Part shown: positions 1 through 4,777 of the stretch, piece by piece
Layout: each line of letters opens with the position of its first letter
Numbering within the stretch: the stretch's first letter is position 1
NCBI GenBank assembly: GCA_029975915.1
Contig: JARKOC010000070.1
Location: forward strand, 1-16,304
Direction of reading: 5' to 3'
Source of the DNA: Bryobacteraceae bacterium
GTDB lineage: Bacteria; Acidobacteriota; Terriglobia; Bryobacterales; Bryobacteraceae
DNA: 16,304 nt
Translations under genes and position numbers: made by a program
Notes under the pieces: generated by a model
Told to the model about the DNA's origin: nothing
Seen by the model: the letters and a program-made list of their open reading frames with translations, nothing else
Databases searched by the model: none

Positions 1-1
1 C

Positions 2-136
2 AGGCATTCTCGTGCGTTCCAGCCTCTGAATGAACTGTACGCAATCCATCCTGAAAGGGTTGCGCGCCAGGATCAGTCGCCGAACCAGAAGCGGTTCTCT
101 TGGGGTAATTGTGGCACCGGGAACACCGTTCGATGA
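2..136 (+). CDS. Possible 3' end of an upstream gene (weak)
   Basis: One forward frame is open from the left edge to a TGA at 134-136, giving 44 codons with a mixed, fairly polar composition (for example LNELYAIHPERVARQDQ). There is no recognisable domain, and 44 open codons in GC-rich DNA can arise by chance. It ends 50 bases before the start chosen for the membrane protein at 187. If it is not coding, positions 1-186 hold nothing I can name apart from the ribosome-binding site of that next gene. Confidence 0.2.
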   Translation, partial: RHSRAFQPLNELYAIHPERVARQDQSPNQKRFSWGNCGTGNTVR

Positions 137-186
137 GGTTCAACGGCTGTTGGCGGCATGACCTGTGGAAGGTGGATCACTCGTAT

Positions 187-657
187 ATGGATAACCGTAT
201 CTCACTGTTGGACATCATGCGGGAACGGCTGGCACAGGCAGACGCCGCCGTCACGATCGCGGAACGCAAGGCCGAGATTCTGCTGGGCGCTACCAGCATT
301 CTAGTGGCGATTGCCGGGGTGCTGCAACTTCCAAATGCTACGGCCAACACCGCCTCCACCGCCTTCTTGGGCATCGCCGTCGTGCTGTACGTGACGTTGT
401 TGTTGGTGAGCGTCAAGGCGCTCTATCCAGTGGGCTACGACTATCCCGTGTCCACGGAGTGGAAAGAGATTCACGAATGGTCGGCCATGTCGGAAGGCGA
501 GTATCTATCGACGCTGATCTCCGAGTACGCAGACAGCATCGACAGTTTCTTCGCGGTCGCGCGGAAAAAGGCCAATCTCGTGAGTGTCGGGTTCTGGCTG
601 TTGGGGTTCATCGCGCTGTTCATGGTGGCATCGGCCGGGTTTTCTGCCTGGTCGTGA
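187..657 (+). CDS. Small three-helix membrane protein, Pycsar/SLATT-effector-like
   Basis: 156 aa from the ATG at 187. I prefer this start because GGAAGGTGG lies at 167-175; the frame stays open upstream to a TTG at 109 and an ATG at 133. Seen: a polar N-terminal helix ending in AERKAEILLG (about residues 25-34), hydrophobic segments at about 31-48, 60-78 and 131-152, and an amphipathic stretch (YLSTLISEYADSIDSFFAVARK, in two parts about 107-127) before the last helix. No signal peptide or catalytic motif. The order (charged helix running into a first membrane helix, second helix, cytoplasmic linker, KKAN then a last helix) resembles the membrane effectors of Pycsar (PycTM, DUF5706) and SLATT families, which damage the membrane when a nucleotide signal is sensed. 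That assignment is from remembered architecture. No cyclase gene is visible next to it, so the role could be unrelated, for example superinfection exclusion. Confidence 0.6.
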   Translation: MDNRISLLDIMRERLAQADAAVTIAERKAEILLGATSILVAIAGVLQLPNATANTASTAFLGIAVVLYVTLLLVSVKALYPVGYDYPVSTEWKEIHEWSAMSEGEYLSTLISEYADSIDSFFAVARKKANLVSVGFWLLGFIALFMVASAGFSAWS

Positions 658-703
658 GCTGTCTGAAGTGGGACCCGCTTTGTAGGCGGGCGGTCGGGAG
701 CAA

Positions 704-760
704 GGCAATGACCTACCATGTTACAATGACCTCGGTAGCTACCCAAAGGAGGTCATTGCC
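704..760 (+). promoter_or_regulatory. Extended -10 promoter with three CAATGACCT operator-like repeats
   Basis: TGTTACAAT at 719-727 is an extended -10 element (one mismatch to TGnTATAAT); no good -35 is seen. CAATGACCT occurs at 706-714 and again at 724-732, overlapping the -10, and in inverted form at 750-758. The outer copies extend to a perfect 11-bp inverted repeat, GGCAATGACCT (704-714) and AGGTCATTGCC (750-760). A 10-bp palindrome GGTAGCTACC lies at 734-743, about where transcription would start. The last repeat overlaps the very strong ribosome-binding site AAAGGAGGT (745-753) of the next gene. This looks like a repressor operator cluster, possibly autoregulatory. An upstream transcript could also fold and hide the ribosome-binding site. 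A weak hairpin (674-678 with 686-690) precedes it. Confidence 0.6.
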
Positions 761-761
761 T

Positions 762-1043
762 ATGCCCGAAGAGGAAGGGCTGCCGCGCGAGGTGCCGATT
801 GACGTGAGCGTGGCGGAACCCTTGAGAGACCAATATATCAGTGTATCGATGGCGGCTGAAATCACCGGAGTTCACAGCAACACAATCCTGCGACACCTGC
901 GTATCGGATCGTTAGCCGGGATTCGTGTGGGTGGTAAAGCATGGCTTGTGCAACGAGTTACTGCCGGAGAGGTTCCAGCAATCGACATGTGGATGCCGGG
1001 GAAACCTGGAAATCCAGCCTGGAAGACCAAGCAGAACGATTGA
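762..1043 (+). CDS. Small HTH DNA-binding protein, excisionase/MerR-like
   Basis: 93 aa. ATG at 762 follows AAAGGAGGT at 745-753; the frame is open further upstream but the ribosome-binding site decides the start. Residues about 28-70 form a winged-helix/HTH of the HTH_17/excisionase type: ISVSMAAEITGVHSNTILRH followed by LRIGSLAGIRVGGKAWLVQR, where the G-x-R-V-G-G-K-A-W-L wing is typical of the family. The 27-residue N-terminus is acidic and the C-terminus is Pro/Gly/Lys-rich and probably flexible. Such proteins act as excisionases or as small transcription regulators. The gene lies between two repeat-rich promoters (704-760 and 1040-1069), so a regulatory role for one or both is plausible. 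No integrase is in the window, so calling it Xis would go too far. Confidence 0.8.
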   Translation: MPEEEGLPREVPIDVSVAEPLRDQYISVSMAAEITGVHSNTILRHLRIGSLAGIRVGGKAWLVQRVTAGEVPAIDMWMPGKPGNPAWKTKQND

Positions 1044-1069
1044 CATTCTAGTGAATATTCATTAGAATG
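1040..1069 (+). promoter_or_regulatory. Strong sigma70-type promoter covered by a 26-bp palindrome
   Basis: TTGACA at 1040-1045 (a perfect -35, overlapping the stop codon of the HTH gene) is followed after exactly 17 bases by TAGAAT at 1063-1068 (five of six -10 positions). This is the best promoter in the window; transcription should start near 1075. The interval 1044-1069 is almost a perfect inverted repeat: the left arm CATTCTAGTGAAT and right arm ATTCATTAGAATG match except for one G-T pair (1051/1062). A dimeric regulator bound there would cover both promoter elements. The only plausible product is the structured RNA and tRNA downstream. Confidence 0.75.
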
Positions 1070-1074
1070 GTAGA

Positions 1075-1835
1075 TAGATAGAGCGCACGCAAACAAGCAC
1101 GACCGAAGCTCTATCACAAGCCCAGAGCACCTTAAAAAACCGATTATGTGCACTGATGGGGGTTCCGTTGGGGAACGGGATCGCTGTCGGGGTACATAAA
1201 CAGCGCGGGACGGCACTTCACTCCGGAAGAGTCAGCAGTACCGTCCCACCACAGCTTTTCGCCTCCACGTGCGTAGAGGGCGACCGAACGCGCGGGTACG
1301 CGCCCGGAAACGGGTGTGTGGGGACACCCCCATTCACTTTTTAGTGTACTCGCACCCAGGGTCAAAATCAAGCCGACATCGGCTTACGCGCCACCGGAGC
1401 CACGTGAGGGGTAGGGCGGCTGGATACTGTTGCGGCACATAAAGGGAAGGCAGCGATGCCCTACGCGCGAACGGGAAAGCTGAAAGCATCTAGCGCCCTG
1501 GTCAATTCGACCAGGGCCACCTGGAAAACGGTCAGACCGTCGGGAGACGGACGCAAGGTGTGAGGGTTGGCGAAAGCCACGAGCCAGCGAGTGTTTGCCA
1601 GAGAGCCTCAGAGCTTCTCCGCAAACAGCCCAGAGTAGGCCGAAACACGGAGCAGTGTGCGAAAGCACGGGCGGACTGTCACCCTAAGAACGCCACAGCC
1701 ACATAATGTGGTGATGTGGTGGGCCGGTGGGAGAACCGGGCGGCGAAAGCCAATCCGAGACCACCGGCCACACAACTCCCCCCACCTCAAGCCCTCAGTG
1801 TGGGGGAGATCATATCCACTTCAATTCAGCATCAT
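1075..1835 (+). ncRNA. Large structured non-coding RNA (GOLLD/ROOL-like candidate)
   Basis: There is no credible protein gene here, yet the sequence is dense in perfect stems on the + strand. Stems: 1077-1084/1108-1115 (8 bp); 1144-1149/1194-1199; 1207-1213/1241-1247 (7 bp); 1290-1294/1299-1303; CCCG-GAAA-CGGG 1303-1314; 1370-1376/1379-1385; 1411-1417/1458-1464, continuing as 1419-1422/1451-1454 after an internal loop; 1495-1503/1509-1517 (9 bp, 5-nt loop); 1518-1522/1556-1560; UGGC-GAAA-GCCA 1568-1579; GUGC-GAAA-GCAC 1657-1668; 1722-1730/1761-1769 (9 bp), enclosing GGC-GAAA-GCC 1742-1751; and 1776-1785/1800-1808 with one bulge. Segments 1561-1565/1606-1610 and 1592-1598/1621-1627 interleave as a pseudoknot. 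Large size, many GNRA loops, a phage setting and a tRNA just downstream match what is known of GOLLD and ROOL, RNAs that assemble into multimeric cages. Family membership is inferred; the boundaries come from the predicted start site and the tRNA. Confidence 0.7.
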
Positions 1836-1839
1836 GCCT

Positions 1840-1915
1840 GGGATAGTAGCTCAATTGGTAGAGCGTCCACGTTGACAGCGTGGAAGGTCGGGAGTTCGAA
1901 CCTCCTCCTATCCCA
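1840..1915 (+). tRNA. tRNA-Val (anticodon GAC), unusual geometry
   Basis: Acceptor GGGATAG (1840-1846) pairs with CTATCCC (1908-1914), discriminator A1915. U8 A9 at 1847-1848; D-arm GCTC-AATTGGTA-GAGC (1849-1864). The anticodon loop TTGACAG (1872-1878) gives anticodon GAC at 1874-1876, reading GUC/GUU valine codons. The variable loop is AGGTC (1885-1889), and the T-arm is GGGAG-TTCGAAC-CTCCT (1890-1906). Two oddities: the anticodon stem is 6 bp (1866-1871/1879-1884) instead of 5, and one extra base (around C1907) lies between the T-stem and the acceptor stem. No CCA is encoded (ACCT follows the acceptor). It is probably co-transcribed with the upstream structured RNA and needs 5' and 3' processing. 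Confidence 0.88.
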
Positions 1916-1920
1916 CCTCG

Positions 1921-1988
1921 CAGAGTGAGCGCGTTCCCTCCCCTCCGGGTCCTCTAGCCCGACCAAGCCGCGCTCACTTTGCTTTTTT
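1921..1988 (+). terminator. Intrinsic terminator after the tRNA
   Basis: A 13-bp stem (1921-1933 with 1969-1981, one G-U pair) with core AGTGAGCGCG/CGCGCTCACT is followed by C and six Ts (1983-1988). The 35-nt apical region is GC-rich and can pair further. It ends the transcript that starts near 1075. Confidence 0.85.
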
Positions 1989-1995
1989 GTCACCC

Positions 1996-2028
1996 AGCCT
2001 CGTCTAGCCGGACGGGGCTTTTCTATTT
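1996..2028 (+). terminator. Second intrinsic terminator or leader hairpin before the first early gene
   Basis: AGCCTCGTC (1996-2004) pairs with GACGGGGCT (2011-2019) across the loop TAGCCG, followed by TTTTCTATTT-type sequence. It gives the tRNA transcript a tandem terminator. It stops only 12 bases before the ATG at 2041, so if a promoter lies upstream it could also act as an attenuator. Confidence 0.7.
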
Positions 2029-2040
2029 CAGGAGCCGCCC

Positions 2041-2466
2041 ATGAATCCGCTGACACTGAGCAAGGAAGAACGCCTCGAACAGTTGCACGAAGCGCGGGAA
2101 CTGTTGGAGCAGGTGATTGAACTGGTTAGGACGGCCGTGCAGGGCACACAGCAGGGCGTGTACGCGAATGCCTATATCATCCCGCACCTGGAAAGCTGGG
2201 TTGACCAGGAACACTCCAGCATCGAGAAGCTGAACGAAGCTTTTGAGGAACAAGGCGAGTGTGAAGAGTGCGGCGCTCTCTGCGACGCAGACCTGTGCGT
2301 CTGCGATAACTGCTACAGAGCGGCACTGGCCGAAGTAGAACGAGCCGAGCAGGAGCCGGAGCCGCGACTGATGCGGCAGTGCCCCGGATGCAGTCAACCG
2401 ACCGAAAGCGACCTTATGGAAGACGGCCTCTGCCCGGCCTGCTACGAAGACGCAGTAGCAGAGTAA
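2041..2466 (+). CDS. Small acidic protein with C-terminal zinc knuckles
   Basis: 141 aa from ATG 2041, with GGAG at 2031-2034. Residues about 5-70 are helical and acidic (LSKEERLEQLHEARELLEQV...). The C-terminal half carries paired cysteines: CEECGALC, CVCDNC, then CPGC and CPAC, enough for two zinc-binding knuckles. The family is not recognised. Such small Zn proteins in phage early regions often bind nucleic acid or host proteins, but nothing here shows which. Its only visible transcriptional signals are the terminator hairpins on both sides. Confidence 0.8.
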   Translation: MNPLTLSKEERLEQLHEARELLEQVIELVRTAVQGTQQGVYANAYIIPHLESWVDQEHSSIEKLNEAFEEQGECEECGALCDADLCVCDNCYRAALAEVERAEQEPEPRLMRQCPGCSQPTESDLMEDGLCPACYEDAVAE

Positions 2467-2512
2467 GTCGCCAAATCTCTCCAACTGTCCATGTCACCAC
2501 TCGTCCAAAACG

Positions 2513-2545
2513 AAAGCGCCCTGGTCTGCACACCGGGGCGCTTTT
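2513..2545 (+). terminator. Intrinsic terminator (12-bp stem, probably bidirectional)
   Basis: AAAGCGCCCTGG (2513-2524) pairs with CCGGGGCGCTTT (2533-2544), one G-U pair, loop TCTGCACA, then T and G. The A-run on the left gives Ts on the other strand. It lies between two co-directional genes. Confidence 0.8.
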
Positions 2546-2580
2546 GAAAAACAACCACTTACACAGAAAGGGTAGCACAA

Positions 2581-3243
2581 ATGTGCATCTGGATGCAAGA
2601 CCCGACCACGGGTGACCTGAAGCCGTCCGTTCTGTTCGCCGAGCCTCGCCGGGACGAACCCAACCTGCCCATCAAGACCTGGGCCGACCTGACCGACGAG
2701 CTGCGCGCCGGGATCGAAGCCGTGATCGCCCCCGTTCGGTTTGTGGCGACCGACGCCGAAGGGGAAGCCCTGCTGAACAAGATGTTCAGCTATGGGCTGA
2801 TCCACGTCTGGCCGGAGTTCGGCACCAACCGCCTGTCGGCCAGCCTGACCAATCGCGGCGGGGCGCTGCTGCGCACCCGTGATGGGAATGCGACCCTCTG
2901 CCCTTCCTGCGAAGGGCTTGGCATTCACCACGTCTCGTATGGCGACGGCAGCTCGTACGGCAGCCATCGCTGCACGAAATGCAACAACGGGATCGTCTAC
3001 ACCGACCCGGAACGGATGGCCCAGTTCTTCCGCGACCGGGAGGACCAGCGGGTGCGCGACCTGCTGAAGCAGTCGTCCTGGCACTGGACTGAGGAAGACC
3101 GCGCGCTCCTGGTCAAGCACGGTTACGACCCCGAGGACATCGAACACGAGCGGGCCTCCGGCTTCGAGATCGCGCAGTCCTACACCCGGCGCAACGCCTT
3201 CTTCCGCAACCGCGCCCGGCAGATCGCCCGCCAGGGGCGTTAG
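2581..3243 (+). CDS. Hypothetical protein with DnaJ-type zinc cysteines
   Basis: 220 aa, ATG 2581 after AAAGGG (2567-2572). The N-terminal 95 residues have a mixed alpha/beta composition. In the middle is CPSCEGLG (about residues 103-110), then CTKCNNG (about 131-137); this CxxCxGxG-type pair is the zinc-ribbon pattern seen in DnaJ-like and many phage proteins. The C-terminus is helical and basic, ending in RNRARQIARQGR, which would suit nucleic-acid binding. No enzyme motif is seen and no family is recognised. Confidence 0.8.
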   Translation: MCIWMQDPTTGDLKPSVLFAEPRRDEPNLPIKTWADLTDELRAGIEAVIAPVRFVATDAEGEALLNKMFSYGLIHVWPEFGTNRLSASLTNRGGALLRTRDGNATLCPSCEGLGIHHVSYGDGSSYGSHRCTKCNNGIVYTDPERMAQFFRDREDQRVRDLLKQSSWHWTEEDRALLVKHGYDPEDIEHERASGFEIAQSYTRRNAFFRNRARQIARQGR

Positions 3244-3261
3244 TCCTCGTCCAGCGCACCG

Positions 3262-3291
3262 GCCCCCAGGAACCCCTGGGGGCTTTGTTTT
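3262..3291 (+). terminator. Intrinsic terminator
   Basis: A perfect 9-bp hairpin, GCCCCCAGG (3262-3270), loop AACC, CCTGGGGGC (3275-3283), followed by TTTGTTTT. It separates the zinc protein from the homing endonuclease. Confidence 0.88.
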
Positions 3292-3304
3292 CAGGGAGCA
3301 GACC

Positions 3305-3862
3305 ATGTCCACATCGATGACTGCCAATGAGGTTTGGCGGCCTGTCGCTGACGGTGAGTACGGGCAGGCTTACCTCGTGTCCAATCTTGGCCGGGTTAAG
3401 CGGGTGGTGACCCCCCGCAACAAGGCCGAGCGGATTCTCAAGCCGCAGCCCAATGAAGGGGGCTACCTGTACGTGGGTCTGTCCTGGAAGGGCGTCCGGC
3501 GGCAGTTCCGGATACATCGTCTGGTCGCCAGGGCGTTTCTTGGCCCCCAGCCCTCCGGCCACCAGGTCAACCATAAGGACGGTTGCCGTCACAACAACCA
3601 CCTGGACAACCTGGAATACGTGACCCCTTCTCAGAATGTCCGGCACAGCTATCACGTGCTCGGCAACCACTACGAAGCCTTTAAGCCGGGCGAGCGCAAC
3701 GTCAATGCCCGGCTGACCACCGACAAGGTGATCGAAATCCGGAGCTTGCTCCAGCAGGGGCAACGTCAGCAGGATATCGCTTCCCTGTACGGGATCACGC
3801 AGCCCTGCGTGTCCCGGATCGGCCGTCACCAACGCTGGGCGCACGTCCGGTCCAGCCTGTAA
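3305..3862 (+). CDS. Free-standing HNH homing endonuclease (NUMOD4 - HNH - HTH)
   Basis: 185 aa, ATG 3305 with GGGAG at 3294-3298. Three parts are visible. Residues about 9-35 are a NUMOD4 module (EVWRPVADGEYGQAYLVSNL then GRVKRV). Residues about 68-115 are an HNH nuclease (IHRLVARAFLG, then VNHKDGCRHNN, DNLEYVT), with metal/catalytic candidates H71, H90 and D92 and the usual N-N-x-L-x-N-L-E tail. Residues about 137-175 are a C-terminal HTH (DIASLYGITQPCVSRI) for site recognition. It should nick or cut a specific DNA site, possibly in related phages. It is flanked by complete genes and a terminator, with no intron or split gene visible, so it is an intergenic selfish insertion or a regulated phage gene. 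Confidence 0.92.
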   Translation: MSTSMTANEVWRPVADGEYGQAYLVSNLGRVKRVVTPRNKAERILKPQPNEGGYLYVGLSWKGVRRQFRIHRLVARAFLGPQPSGHQVNHKDGCRHNNHLDNLEYVTPSQNVRHSYHVLGNHYEAFKPGERNVNARLTTDKVIEIRSLLQQGQRQQDIASLYGITQPCVSRIGRHQRWAHVRSSL

Positions 3863-3914
3863 GTCCAGAAGTCTCCTCCTATCTGTTCACCCTTCGATGA
3901 AAGGAACCCAACCC

Positions 3915-4688
3915 ATGATCTCCGACCAGTCGCTCTACGATGCCGCCATGACCGCTTACGAAGAGGAGCAGGCGCGGCGGGCCGTCCGCAAGACGGAGGC
4001 CCAGGCCGAATACAACCGGCGCAAGGCTGCCCTGGACGACCTCAAGCGGCAGATGTTCGCCAAGCTGACCGAGCACCATCTTGGGTTAGCCATCGAAGCC
4101 GACGCGCTGCCCTATCCCGTGACCGACGAAGTGACCCTGAGCCTGGGCTACGATCGCGGATCGCTGTGGGGCGAGTACTGCCCGGAAATCGGCGAGGAAA
4201 TGCCGAAGGAAGTGGATCGGCTGTCCACCGAAATCAAGGACTGGTACCTGGTCGCCTCCTCTCAGTATGCGGACTGGTACCGGCACGAGCAGCACGTCGT
4301 GGACTCGCTGCTCAAGCTCGGCCAGCAGATCACCGCCGCAGCCACGCTTCGCCGGGAGCGCGAGGCCGAGAATGCCCGCCGCGCGGAGGCGATGCGAACC
4401 GAGGCCCGGTTCGTGTCCCACAAGCCCCGCTACGAGTTCCTGTCGGACATCGACCTGAATCGGGCCGAGCGGCCTTTCGAGATCATCGCCGGGCCGCTTT
4501 ACATCCCGGAGTACGGCCCCTCTGTCCTGGTGCAGTATCAGGACGCTGAGGCCGACAAGGCGAGTCCCGCCGAGATCGCCCAGGTGGAATTCGACCCGGC
4601 CTGCGAACTGTGCCGGGAAGGGCAGCCCCACAGTGTCCAGGCACACCGGGAAGGCGTCGAGCGCAGCCTGATGGCAGAGCAGTTCTAG
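3915..4688 (+). CDS. Hypothetical protein, coiled-coil N-terminus
   Basis: 257 aa from ATG 3915. An in-frame ATG at 3897 exists, but the AAAGGA ribosome-binding site at 3900-3905 lies between the two and decides for 3915. Residues about 10-50 are strongly charged and helical (YEEEQARRAVRKTEAQAEY), as is a second stretch about 140-170 (LRREREAENARRAEAMRTEA). Between them is an aromatic-rich region (DWYLVASSQYADWYRHEQHV). One CxxC pair (CELC) lies near the C-terminus. Not recognised; it could be a structural or DNA-handling accessory of the recombination genes that follow. Confidence 0.8.
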   Translation: MISDQSLYDAAMTAYEEEQARRAVRKTEAQAEYNRRKAALDDLKRQMFAKLTEHHLGLAIEADALPYPVTDEVTLSLGYDRGSLWGEYCPEIGEEMPKEVDRLSTEIKDWYLVASSQYADWYRHEQHVVDSLLKLGQQITAAATLRREREAENARRAEAMRTEARFVSHKPRYEFLSDIDLNRAERPFEIIAGPLYIPEYGPSVLVQYQDAEADKASPAEIAQVEFDPACELCREGQPHSVQAHREGVERSLMAEQF

Positions 4689-4717
4689 CCGGTTCCCCGC
4701 ACATCCCGATCCCCAAC

Positions 4718-4743
4718 GAGAGCGCCCAACCGGGCGCTCTCTT
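4718..4743 (+). terminator. Terminator-like intergenic hairpin
   Basis: A perfect 10-bp stem, GAGAGCGCCC (4718-4727) with GGGCGCTCTC (4732-4741), loop AACC, the same loop as the hairpin at 3262. It lacks a real T-run (TTCACATCC follows), so it may stabilise or delimit an mRNA rather than terminate fully. Confidence 0.6.
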
Positions 4744-4777
4744 CACATCCGACGAGTCTTGATGGAGGTACGAACCC

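Noticed and set aside
1044..1069. The 26-bp palindrome read as a terminator of the HTH gene
   Set aside because: It is AT-rich with no following T-run, and it coincides exactly with -35 and -10 elements, so an operator is the better reading.
1650..1680. Segment resembling group II intron domain V (AGC, GAAA-capped distal stem, ACTG return)
   Set aside because: The lower stem has an unpaired G, the 3' bulge is six bases rather than two, no domain VI with a bulged A follows, and no reverse transcriptase or maturase is near.
1075..1835. RNase P RNA, tmRNA or group I intron as identity of the structured region
   Set aside because: The conserved RNase P core (GAGGAAAGUCC type), a tmRNA tag reading frame with tRNA-like ends, and group I P7 core sequences were all looked for by eye and not found.
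1144..1875. Short open frames on both strands in 1144-1875 (60-114 aa)
   Set aside because: They lack ribosome-binding sites, show odd composition, overlap perfect RNA stems, and several run into the tRNA.
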